Assembly: GCA_902363135.1 (NCBI GenBank)
Contig: CABIZF010000002.1
Coordinates: 449,953-513,952, forward strand
Reading direction: 5' to 3'
DNA length: 64,000 bases
Source: Lachnospiraceae bacterium
Lineage (GTDB): Bacteria > Bacillota > Clostridia > Lachnospirales > Lachnospiraceae
This document shows positions 34,374 through 41,825 of this stretch, in pieces. Position numbers and translations under genes: made by a program. Every line of letters starts with the position of its first letter. Positions within the stretch are counted from its first letter, which is position 1. Under the pieces are notes generated by a model that was not told where the DNA came from, did no database searches, and was given only the letters and a program-made list of their open reading frames with translations.

Positions 34374-34718
34374 TTACTCGTTCGACTTTTTCCAGCCGCC
34401 GAGCATACGCCCGATTTCGTTCAGCTCCTTGCTCCATATTTCGTGGAGCCCCGGAGAGATTAGGCGATCCTCCGGGGAAACTGCTGTGTCTACGAGAGAG
34501 CGCAGCACGTCCAGCTTGGTGTCCATTTTGTTCTGGAGCTCTACCCGGCGCGAGCCTCTGGACCGGTTGGCCTCAATGCAGAGCTCCAGCATATCCATGA
34601 ACGCCGCCGTCATGTGTTTGCGATACTCGAATTTTTCGGGTTTTCTCATATTTGCGGTGCGTTCGCTCACCCGGATCATGCTCCGAACGATACGCTGCCG
34701 CAGTTGTAAGTTGTCCAT
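34374..34718 (-). CDS. avd: Avd-like accessory variability protein
   Basis: 114 residues, start after AAGGAGTAACAAC. All-helical and basic (RKPEKFEYRKHMTAAFMDMLELCIEANRSRGSRRVELQNKMDTKLDVLRSLVDTA), fitting the four-helix-bundle Avd family that forms a pentameric ring, binds RT and template RNA and is required for mutagenic copying. Its position between target gene and template repeat is the standard one. Confidence 0.88.
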   Translation of the reverse strand: MDNLQLRQRIVRSMIRVSERTANMRKPEKFEYRKHMTAAFMDMLELCIEANRSRGSRRVELQNKMDTKLDVLRSLVDTAVSPEDRLISPGLHEIWSKELNEIGRMLGGWKKSNE

Positions 34719-34740
34719 GTTGTTACTCCTTAAAAGGGTA

Positions 34741-34765
34741 GAGGGTGGCTTGGTGGGCCACCCTC
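34741..34765 (-). promoter_or_regulatory. Perfect 9-bp hairpin/cruciform downstream of the variable repeat
   Basis: GAGGGTGGC / GCCACCCTC with a 7-base loop, 25 bp past the target stop and 46 bp past the variable repeat. In Bordetella phage BPP-1 a cruciform placed downstream of the homing site strongly aids retrohoming. No T-run follows, so a plain terminator is less likely. Confidence 0.65.
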
Positions 34766-34789
34766 ATGCCAGATTTTCAGATTGCCAGA

Positions 34790-35887
34790 TTACCGGATTT
34801 CCGGGATATAAGCGGCACGGAAGCCGATGCTCGTGCCCGCACGGCCGCGGGAGCGGTCGCCGGCGAGGTAGAACACACCAGCGATCGCACCGGGGTACCA
34901 GGCGCCCCCGCGAAACACGCAGCGCTCGGCTACGCCGTTATTCCACCACATGTAGTCGCCCTCGTATACGTCAGTAGTGACGTCAGAGTCCGGGAGAAGG
35001 GCGAGAGCGCGCAGCATAACCTTGGCAGCGTCTCCGATCGAGCTGTCGGCAGCAACCTGATAAAAGGCGCAGCTTCGGCTTTCATCTTTGGCGTTGGTGA
35101 TCGAAGTAGAGTACGTCCACTTGTTGTTCACATAGTCCAGTTTTACGGTTTTACCGGAAACATGGGCGGAGCTGTCGGTCGTCTTGCTCTCAGGATCCAC
35201 GAGGGCGCCGTCTGCGGCGTTGATAGCCTTCCAGCATGTGCTCGTTGCGTTCTGAGGGTTGTCCGGATCGGCTGCGTCGTTGTTTGCGAGGATCTGAAGC
35301 TCGCCCCAAACAAGGCGGATTCCTCCCTGCCATTCCCACACGTTGCCGTTCAGATCCCAGATACCAGCCATGGTCTTGTCGTGGCTCCATGAGATCGGGC
35401 CGGTGCCAGTTGCAACTCTCGCGATCTTGCCGCTTTCGTAGTAGCTCGGCACGGCTTTGTAATTACTTTCGCGGCTGTCTTTGCCGTAGTTGTTGTTACC
35501 ATACGGGAGGAAGCCGTTTTTCTTGCACCAGAGAGCGATCGCGGCCCATTCTGCGTTAGTGCTCAGGTGCCAGCCTGCGCCCTTGGCCTCGCAGCGTGCG
35601 CGTGCGGTGTCGAAGTTGATACTTGCGGTCGGATCTTCGCCCGGCAGGCTGTACGCTACGGAGTTGTAAACCTTGGCCTGATACTTGCCGTAGTAAAAGC
35701 CGGGGATTTCCACGCCGTTGACGATAAAGGCCGGGTGGGTGCTGTCATTTCCGCCGGTGAGTACGTCCGAGTTCTTAAACTTCGGGATATACACCAGAAC
35801 GGAAGGGAGATCGGTGTCGTCTGTCTTGACGACGTTGTTCGGGCAGATCATTTTTACTGCCAGATTGGTGAGGTCAAAATTTGCCAT
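34790..35887 (-). CDS. Retroelement target: FGE/C-type-lectin-fold variable tail protein
   Basis: 365 residues. The C-terminal two thirds follow the formylglycine-generating-enzyme-like C-type lectin fold used by retroelement targets (GIWDLNGNVWEWQGGIR, CVFRGGAW ... GFRAAYIPE). The N-terminal part (VLVYIPKFKNSDVLTGGNDSTHPAFIVNGVEIPGFYYGKYQAK) is the usual lead-in. Twelve codons in residues ~325-358 sit at mutable positions; the rest of the lectin scaffold is fixed. Located downstream of the tail-fibre region, so it is most likely the receptor-binding tip and its variation would change host range. Confidence 0.93.
   Translation of the reverse strand: MANFDLTNLAVKMICPNNVVKTDDTDLPSVLVYIPKFKNSDVLTGGNDSTHPAFIVNGVEIPGFYYGKYQAKVYNSVAYSLPGEDPTASINFDTARARCEAKGAGWHLSTNAEWAAIALWCKKNGFLPYGNNNYGKDSRESNYKAVPSYYESGKIARVATGTGPISWSHDKTMAGIWDLNGNVWEWQGGIRLVWGELQILANNDAADPDNPQNATSTCWKAINAADGALVDPESKTTDSSAHVSGKTVKLDYVNNKWTYSTSITNAKDESRSCAFYQVAADSSIGDAAKVMLRALALLPDSDVTTDVYEGDYMWWNNGVAERCVFRGGAWYPGAIAGVFYLAGDRSRGRAGTSIGFRAAYIPEIR
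34811..34925 (-). repeat. Variable repeat (VR) within the target gene
   Basis: Aligns without gaps to the template repeat over 115 bp: 97 identical, 18 different, all 18 at template adenines. Changed codons include AAC to GCC, TAC, CCC, ATC, GAC, CGC, GGC and AGC, AAT to CGT, TAT to TTT and AGC to GGC. Identity stops abruptly at both ends. Confidence 0.96.
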
Positions 35888-35907
35888 TTTCTTGTGCTCC
35901 TTTCTGC

Positions 35908-36276
35908 TTATTCAATGCTCCAGAGGATCAGCTTCACCTCTGCCATGTCGAGCGGGTTCTTTGTGCGCTCTACGGTCTGGCGGTTGGTATCGCCGGACTC
36001 GTCGGCGCCTTCCTGCGGTTCGATCGGTGTCTCGGTATAGGTTGCGGCCGGGATCTCGATCTGGGCCACATAGCGGCCGCCGGGCTGGGTGCCGAGCATG
36101 AGATCACCGCCGCGATCCATGCACACGTCGAGGGTGCGGGCCTCGTCGCCCTGATACTTGGTAACCTTGACGCTGAGTGCGTCGTCGTCGAAGCTGAGAC
36201 GGTAGCCGTCCTGCTCCCACTGGATCTTTTCGCCGGTATTCTTCTCGATCACCTGCACGTCGTTGATTTTTGCCAT
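35908..36276 (-). CDS. Phage tail-fibre-region protein, unrecognised
   Basis: 122 residues, mostly beta-type (VQVIEKNTGEKIQWEQDGYRLSFDDDALSVKVTKYQGDEARTLDVCMDRGGDLMLG), acidic tail. No family named. It stands between fibre genes and the variable target, so it may be the adaptor or chaperone that carries the lectin tip. Confidence 0.65.
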   Translation of the reverse strand: MAKINDVQVIEKNTGEKIQWEQDGYRLSFDDDALSVKVTKYQGDEARTLDVCMDRGGDLMLGTQPGGRYVAQIEIPAATYTETPIEPQEGADESGDTNRQTVERTKNPLDMAEVKLILWSIE

Positions 36277-36279
36277 GGT

Positions 36280-36705
36280 TTATTTACCTCCTTTGATTCT
36301 TAAAATAAGGGTGGCGCTCTCGGCGCTTCCGTCGTACTTGACCTTGAAGCCGTTGAGCTGCTTGTCGTAGATCTGGATCTCGCCGACATTTCCGGTGTGG
36401 GCCTGAATATCCGCGTCCACGGTGTAGTCTGTGTTGTCGCGAGTGATCGCAAGGCTCACGGTCTTGGCGGAGTTGTTGAACGGATAGCTCGCCGTGTTTT
36501 TCAGTTCTACGACGTGGCGCTCGATCTCTGTCTGAGACTGGAGCTCTCCGGCTGCGATCAGGAGCATGGCAGCGGCCACGCTGGCGTCTGTGATCCCGCT
36601 CTCCATGTTGTTGAAGTGGGCGGCGCTCTGATCGGTTCCGGCCTGAATGACCTCGCCGCTATCGACGTCTACCACTTTGTCGAGCCATTTTGTTGCGTTA
36701 TACAT
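36280..36705 (-). CDS. Putative tail-fibre component
   Basis: 141 residues: N-terminal segment YNATKWLDKVVDVDSGEVIQAGTDQSAAHFNNMESGI is typical of short fibre heads in clostridial phages, followed by a helical stretch and a beta-rich end. Directly follows the gene at 36726. A structural role in the fibre is inferred from position. Confidence 0.6.
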   Translation of the reverse strand: MYNATKWLDKVVDVDSGEVIQAGTDQSAAHFNNMESGITDASVAAAMLLIAAGELQSQTEIERHVVELKNTASYPFNNSAKTVSLAITRDNTDYTVDADIQAHTGNVGEIQIYDKQLNGFKVKYDGSAESATLILRIKGGK

Positions 36706-36725
36706 GTGTCTGCTTCCTCCTTCCT

Positions 36726-37037
36726 TTATGCTGTGACTTCATATATCGGGATCGTGATCTTGATCATGGTTCCCTGTCCGGCCACTTTGTTGATAGTTCT
36801 CTGCTGGTATGCTGCCTGCTCCCCGTAGGTGTCGATCAGACGGGAGGCGTTGATCGTGCAGGCGATAGAGTCCAGCGTCGGGAACGTCGCCATAACTACC
36901 ACGTTTTCGCCTTCGATCTTTTTCTGGTTGATCGTTCCGCGGTGCCATGTGCCGTTTGTCTGAGCCTCGACATAGGCGAGAGAGCGGAGCCACTGCTGCC
37001 GCCTTCGTCCCATGTAGGCTTCGCCGAAGTATGCCAT
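36726..37037 (-). CDS. Small conserved tail-region protein
   Basis: 103 residues (MAYFGEAYMGRRRQQWLRSLAYVEAQTNGTWHRGTINQKKIEGENVVVMATFPTLD...). Basic N-terminus, beta-rich body; no membrane helix. Found after tail protein I in this gene order; exact role unknown. Confidence 0.6.
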   Translation of the reverse strand: MAYFGEAYMGRRRQQWLRSLAYVEAQTNGTWHRGTINQKKIEGENVVVMATFPTLDSIACTINASRLIDTYGEQAAYQQRTINKVAGQGTMIKITIPIYEVTA

Positions 37038-37056
37038 TTTGTGCCCTCCTTTCGGT

Positions 37057-37962
37057 TTATTCCCCGCAGCGCTTAGTTCCGCATTTTACGAACGGATAGC
37101 AGAACAGGGCCGCCTTTTCGTTCGTGGCTGCTGCGCGTTTTATAACTGAGCCCAACGTCCCCGGCCGTGGAGTTATTCCACATTCAGGGTAGTTGTAGCG
37201 GAACGCCTCGGTGTCAGGCTCGGCTGCAGCCGCTTGCTTTACGACGGCGCCGAGTGTTCCGGGCTGCGGATATGTTCCGCAGGTTGTAGTTCCGGCGTGA
37301 GTGTAGTCGTATAGGTACGGCTTCACTTCCGGATCTGTTTCAATGCTCGGCTTTATCACGAAGCCGATCGTGGCCGTTCGCGGGTTGGTACCGCATTTTA
37401 CAAAATCATAACGGTGCAGCTTCGTGTTCAGCGCACACTCAATACCGGGATCCGGCCCCTGCTGCCAGTAATAGAAAACGCCCGCGATATGTGAGCGCAC
37501 ATTTTTGGCAGCCTGAACGGCGTCAACAAATTTATTAAAATTTTCGCCGTCGGTGTTCGCGTTTGTGGTTAGAGCCGCGAAGGTGTACGGGGAGTCGTCC
37601 ATCTCGAACCACTCCATGACATAGCCCTCGCCGAAGTATGCGCCGATCAGACGCTCAACGGCCCACTTGGTACCGCGTTTTCTTTTGATCTGCTGCGCGA
37701 GCTTGATTGTGTTCCGCTTCTCTGTCAGGCTCATGCCTTCGGAGTCGTACCAGTCAATGTCCAGCTCCCACGCCATTTCGTTGCACTCCGCCTCTGTGAG
37801 CTCGTCTACCTTGTCCCATGTGCGGATTGTGGCCAGACGTTTGCCCGGCTCACCTATGAGCTTGTTCACGGCCTTGCTGAGTGCGATCGCTGCCTCGTCG
37901 TCCTGCATGAAGGCGGGCAGCAGTTTTATAAAATCCATGTTTGACACTTTCATGCCGCCCAT
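37057..37962 (-). CDS. Tail protein I (baseplate wedge / fibre attachment)
   Basis: 301 residues from the ATG 8 bp after GGAGG; an ATG three codons upstream overlaps the ribosome site. N-terminal two thirds follow P2 gpI (FIKLLPAFMQDDEAAIALSKAVNKL, EMAWELDIDWYDSEGMSLTEKRNTIKLAQQIKRKRGTKWAVE). The C-terminal part has three ~30-residue repeats around P-R-P/T-A-T-x-G-x-V-I/V-K, probably a short beta repeat that holds fibres. Follows baseplate J, as in P2. Confidence 0.85.
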   Translation of the reverse strand: MGGMKVSNMDFIKLLPAFMQDDEAAIALSKAVNKLIGEPGKRLATIRTWDKVDELTEAECNEMAWELDIDWYDSEGMSLTEKRNTIKLAQQIKRKRGTKWAVERLIGAYFGEGYVMEWFEMDDSPYTFAALTTNANTDGENFNKFVDAVQAAKNVRSHIAGVFYYWQQGPDPGIECALNTKLHRYDFVKCGTNPRTATIGFVIKPSIETDPEVKPYLYDYTHAGTTTCGTYPQPGTLGAVVKQAAAAEPDTEAFRYNYPECGITPRPGTLGSVIKRAAATNEKAALFCYPFVKCGTKRCGE

Positions 37963-37976
37963 GCTGTCCACCTCCT

Positions 37977-39323
37977 TTATCCTCTGACGATATGCTTCAC
38001 GGTCTTTTTACCGGAGAACTTGGCCACGGTCGTGCTGTTGAGCTCGGTGTATTCCGGTTTGATGATCTGCACACGGGTGGCTCCGATCAGATCGTCGGCC
38101 CAGTCAGGGCAGAGGATCCGCTTCCGGAGCTCGTCTGGGTTTATGTCCTGATTCAGTGTGGAGCCCTGCCAGTTGATATACTGATCAATAGCCCCGCCGG
38201 ATCCTTCCACGTTCTGCACTACTTCTGACTCGTTGGCTTTAGTGGTGTAATAGGTGAGCTCTATGTCATACTCGTGAGTTTCCGGAGCTTCCACCGTTAC
38301 CATGTCAGTGAGAGGGCGAACGTCGTCCGCAGAGCAGGCAGCCAGCACGTCGGCCAGCACTTCCTCGCTCGGAATCTGTCCTCCGGCGCAGATCGGCACG
38401 ATCTTGACGCGGCCGTACATATTGCGGCCGATCTGGATCTTTACCGCCTCGGCTCCAGCGAGAGATCCGGAGAGTGAGAGAGTCAGAAGCTCGTCTGCAT
38501 ACTCGGCCGTATAGTCGGCCCCTGCTGTGGCTTCGGATCCGTCACTCAGGAAAACCACCAGAGTGTCCGGCAGGAGATTGGCGCCACCTTGGAAGGCGTG
38601 CCCGGCGTATGTTTTCAGTGTTCTGGTGATCGTTTCCTTTTCGGATTCCACCACTGCGTCCGTGACGAGAGAGTTCGCGGACAGCGCCCAGTATTTGTAG
38701 GCTTTGGCCGGGCCTGCGGTGCTGAGTTTGTTCTCAGCCTCTCGGATTCTCTCACGGTACGGTTCGTCCTCCTCACGGTCGCCTCCGCCTTCTGTTATGG
38801 TCAGGTTTGTTACTCCGTCGAGCAGTGGAACGTCGGAGACGTCCACGATCTCGGAGACCTCGCCCTCGTCTATGTTGTTGTAGTCCGTGCCGCCTTCCTC
38901 GGCGGTTGCTGCCACGTCCACATAGAGGCTACCTGCATAAAGCACGGCTGTGGTGTCTGTCAGGAAATAGTGAACGAAGTCACCTGTTACTCGAAGTCCG
39001 GCCGGTATAATGATATTAGAGCCCACCGCTTCGGTAACTGTGAACCGTAGGGTGGTAGTGGCATAGGTAGGATCGAGACGGATCACGTCTCTGTTTTCTC
39101 CCAGAGCGTCCAGAACAGTGCCCCTTGCATATCGGAGCATTTTCTGGCGGCAGGCGTCGTTTACTGTGTTGTAAACAGTGACGATCACCTTCGCCATGGT
39201 GTCGCCGAAGATTCGGCGCTCGTCACCGGGGTAGAGAGGCTCGCCGACGCCGTTCTCTAATTCTTCCAGTATGTCGGTGTAGATTGTTTCGTCGGTTGTC
39301 TCTATGAATTTGAGCTCGCTCAT
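37977..39323 (-). CDS. Baseplate protein J
   Basis: 448 residues. Follows the baseplate J family: ADRAGTVLDALG-like segment (RYARGTVLDALGENRDVIRL), a beta-rich insert with VPLLDGVTNLTITEGGGDREEDEPYRERIREAENKLSTAGPAKAYKYWAL, and the Y-DIELTYYTT late domain. Part of the baseplate wedge. Starts overlapping the gp25-like gene by 4 bp. Confidence 0.92.
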   Translation of the reverse strand: MSELKFIETTDETIYTDILEELENGVGEPLYPGDERRIFGDTMAKVIVTVYNTVNDACRQKMLRYARGTVLDALGENRDVIRLDPTYATTTLRFTVTEAVGSNIIIPAGLRVTGDFVHYFLTDTTAVLYAGSLYVDVAATAEEGGTDYNNIDEGEVSEIVDVSDVPLLDGVTNLTITEGGGDREEDEPYRERIREAENKLSTAGPAKAYKYWALSANSLVTDAVVESEKETITRTLKTYAGHAFQGGANLLPDTLVVFLSDGSEATAGADYTAEYADELLTLSLSGSLAGAEAVKIQIGRNMYGRVKIVPICAGGQIPSEEVLADVLAACSADDVRPLTDMVTVEAPETHEYDIELTYYTTKANESEVVQNVEGSGGAIDQYINWQGSTLNQDINPDELRKRILCPDWADDLIGATRVQIIKPEYTELNSTTVAKFSGKKTVKHIVRG

Positions 39324-39601
39324 GCGTCCTCGTCCTCCTTTCTTTGGATAATGTTCACGATCATGCCGAAGTCGCCAGAGAAGGCAGCCGCCGGATCTGA
39401 GGCGATACTGTCAGACTCCACGCGGGGCTCGAAGGTTTCCAGAACCCACTCCGCGTCAGCCACGGCCTCGTCGGTCGCGTTCGGTTTGTCGATCAGAGTC
39501 CCGTCAACGCCGCGCACGCGATCGTATGCGACTTCACCGCGGACGATCCTCAGCAGATTGGCGGCGCACACTTCCGGGCTCCCGTTTCCGCTTGCTCTCA
39601 T
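39320..39601 (-). CDS. Baseplate wedge protein W (gp25-like)
   Basis: 93 residues. Matches the small gp25/gpW-type wedge protein by size and by position before J (NLLRIVRGEVAYDRVRGVDGTLID ... ADAEWVLETFEPRVESD). Links the wedge to the tail hub. Overlaps J by 4 bp. Confidence 0.75.
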   Translation of the reverse strand: MRASGNGSPEVCAANLLRIVRGEVAYDRVRGVDGTLIDKPNATDEAVADAEWVLETFEPRVESDSIASDPAAAFSGDFGMIVNIIQRKEDEDA

Positions 39602-39613
39602 GGCGTCACCTCC

Positions 39614-40300
39614 TTATGCGAGAGTTACTTCGGACAGATACACCCAGCTATTGATCCCGTTAGGGTGGCCCAGTAGCACCTTGTTTTGGCTGCTCTTGAT
39701 CTGGCTCACCCTATGCTTTCGTTGTTTTACCCAGTTTGGTATCTTCTGGCCGGTTGCGTACCTGCTGCCGGTCGGCTTCACATAGTCGCCGACTTTGATC
39801 GTTTTCTTTGCGGCCTTTTTGGCCGCTGTGTTGGTTGTTTTCTTGACGGACTTCGAGGCGGTGCTCGCTTTCACATTCAGCGCGGTGGTGCTTACCTTCA
39901 CGCTGGTGGTGGCCGGATCGTATTCCTTGAATGTGAAGGAAAGAGTGGCCAGAAGTAGCCGCCCCTTGCCGTCCACCTTTGTGTTGCTTACCGCGACTTT
40001 TCGGAGCTGGAGCTTCGGCCCCAGCTTCTTGCCGCCGAGATAGAAATAATTCACTTTTGTGACGAGAGCCTTCCAGCTCTGGATCTCCGCCCATACGTCA
40101 ACGCCTGCGCCTGAGTGCAGCACGGTGGTGAATGAGAGGGGGAAAAGCTCGGTGCCTCGTTCGTTAGTCGTCTTTTTGTCCTCGGTGCTGGTGTTTTCGT
40201 CGGCCACCTGCTCGTAGGAAAAGGCCAGCCCCTCCAGCGCGACGACTTGCTTTGATGATACGGCCCATTTTTTTGAGCCCCACTGTGCCATTGTTGGCAT
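39614..40300 (-). CDS. Tail/baseplate protein with C-terminal SH3-like domain
   Basis: 228 residues. The N-terminal ~130 residues are beta-rich (WGSKKWAVSSKQVVALEGLAFSYEQVADEN, FPLSFTTVLHSGAGVDVWAEIQSWKALV) and resemble P2 gpU-like tail terminator/baseplate proteins. A Lys/Ala/Ser linker follows, then an SH3-like domain (VGDYVKPTGSRYATGQKIPNWVKQRKHRV...WVYLSEV) of the kind seen at endolysin ends. The latter suggests peptidoglycan binding during DNA entry. Confidence 0.65.
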   Translation of the reverse strand: MPTMAQWGSKKWAVSSKQVVALEGLAFSYEQVADENTSTEDKKTTNERGTELFPLSFTTVLHSGAGVDVWAEIQSWKALVTKVNYFYLGGKKLGPKLQLRKVAVSNTKVDGKGRLLLATLSFTFKEYDPATTSVKVSTTALNVKASTASKSVKKTTNTAAKKAAKKTIKVGDYVKPTGSRYATGQKIPNWVKQRKHRVSQIKSSQNKVLLGHPNGINSWVYLSEVTLA

Positions 40301-40312
40301 GGCTGTACCTCC

Positions 40313-40663
40313 TTAGTTTGGTTTTTTAGTGGATCCGCTGCCCGTTTCGACGCCTCCGTGGGTGTGCCCGCTCAGGCTTATGCCGCGAGCTGTGACGTCG
40401 CCCTTCGGTACGTTGATATTACCGGCCGAGAGGCTCGGCAGGTAGCACCCCCATTCACCGTCCGCCCGGCCCAGCAGCAGCCCGGTGGAGTCGTCAAACT
40501 CCACATAAACCACCGCCGTGCCTTTTGAGAGGTTTCCGGTGGATCCGCGGAGGTGCCACGGGATCGTGATCTTTGCGGTTGGCTTAGCCCCGGCGTCAGA
40601 CGGTACAACGCGGGCCGTGTTTCCTGATATGCTGGCGATCGTGCCTTTATTGATGTTTCCCAT
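40313..40663 (-). CDS. Baseplate spike protein V-like
   Basis: 116 residues. N-terminal OB-type beta fold (GTIASISGNTARVVPSDAG...ITIPWHLRG) and the His motif SGHTHGG near the end, which is common at spike tips where it binds metal. Shorter than P2 gpV. It overlaps the gene-D protein stop by one base, so they are coupled. Confidence 0.7.
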   Translation of the reverse strand: MGNINKGTIASISGNTARVVPSDAGAKPTAKITIPWHLRGSTGNLSKGTAVVYVEFDDSTGLLLGRADGEWGCYLPSLSAGNINVPKGDVTARGISLSGHTHGGVETGSGSTKKPN

Positions 40664-41580
40664 TAGTAGCCCTCCAGAATGTGTCGGAAGTAGATCGTGG
40701 ATTTATTTCCGACAAAATCATGCCGGACTTTATACACAAAAACGGTACCGTCCCACATGGTTGCCCTTGGTGTTGATAGTGTCAAAATGCTGGCGGCTGC
40801 ATATCCGGTCATAAGTGACTTGGAAAAGTATCCGGATCGGGCGAACTTGTTCGCGTTCCGCAGCAGCCCCTTGGCGAAGCGTGCCGCCTCTGCATTGCTG
40901 GTTACCTGAATAGGCACCGCAGGGCGGAGCACTGAGCTGTTGGAGCTGTTGGCTATAAATTTTCCGGAGTAGCTTCCGCTTGCAATTTCGCAGGATCCGT
41001 ACATTCCGCCCCGGTTGTCCTCATAGGAGAAAACGCCGTTTTCATCTACGGAGAGACTACCGGCTGGAGTCTGCCCCTCTATGTACTGCTCGTTATACGC
41101 CAGCAGCTTGCCGTCAAATATAAGCATTTGGCAGCCTTCCAGAGTGCAGAGCCGGTGGAATAGGGCGAAGTCTGTCTCGCTGTCCTGTTTGATATACGGG
41201 TAAACCTGATCCGTGCAGCCGTAGTTCTGGAATGTTAGCCCGTGATTTCCTGCGAACTCATTCGCCAGTTGTAGGAACCGGACGCCCTCCCAGCTTTTAC
41301 TCTTTTTTGTCTTGCCGCTTTTCGGCATGGACATGGCTCGGATCGTAAAAAGCCCGTTTTCTGGTTTCATGGAGTGCACGAACATTTTCCCGGTATCACT
41401 CGCGCCTTCTTTGAATTGCACGGTGTCACCTTCGGCCGGTTGCCACTTGCTCCATGTTCCCTTGGTGTCATTGAAGCGGATCACGAGGGTGTCGGCTTGC
41501 TTTTCTGCGAACATTTCGTGCACGCAGTAGTTCACCGACACGTCCCCGTATATATCCACCCCGTTGTAGTAGAGGTTCAC
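40663..41580 (-). CDS. Late control / tail hub protein D
   Basis: 305 residues. Follows the P2 gpD / Mu gp44-type hub: NLYYNGVDIYGDVSVNYCVHEMFAEKQADTLVIRFNDTKGTWSKW and MSMPKSGKTKKSKSWEGVRFLQLANEFAGNHGLTF. Forms the central ring under the spike. Overlaps tail protein X by 4 bp. Confidence 0.85.
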   Translation of the reverse strand: MNLYYNGVDIYGDVSVNYCVHEMFAEKQADTLVIRFNDTKGTWSKWQPAEGDTVQFKEGASDTGKMFVHSMKPENGLFTIRAMSMPKSGKTKKSKSWEGVRFLQLANEFAGNHGLTFQNYGCTDQVYPYIKQDSETDFALFHRLCTLEGCQMLIFDGKLLAYNEQYIEGQTPAGSLSVDENGVFSYEDNRGGMYGSCEIASGSYSGKFIANSSNSSVLRPAVPIQVTSNAEAARFAKGLLRNANKFARSGYFSKSLMTGYAAASILTLSTPRATMWDGTVFVYKVRHDFVGNKSTIYFRHILEGY

Positions 41581-41825
41581 GCGCTGTCGTCCTCGTCCTC
41601 AGAGTCCCGACGCCACGGCGGCAGAGTTTCCGGCGTCTCTGCACCTTCGACGATCGGCAGCCGGAGGGCCACGTTCGCGTCGAAGATCAGCACGTCCGCA
41701 TAGTCGGGGTTAAATTCTGCGATATAGTGCGCCAGCATTTCCTCCCCGTACATTTCGAGGGCCAGCGCGTCGAAGGTGTCCCCTTCGCGTGTCGTGTAGT
41801 CTTTGTAGCCTGTTACTCTACGCAT
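41577..41825 (-). CDS. Tail protein X, LysM-like
   Basis: 82 residues, with the X/LysM core YTTREGDTFDALALEMYGEEMLAHYIAEFNPDYADVLIFDANVALRLP. Binds at the hub end of the tail. Overlaps the tape-measure stop by 8 bp. A short acidic tail is extra. Confidence 0.85.
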   Translation of the reverse strand: MRRVTGYKDYTTREGDTFDALALEMYGEEMLAHYIAEFNPDYADVLIFDANVALRLPIVEGAETPETLPPWRRDSEDEDDSA

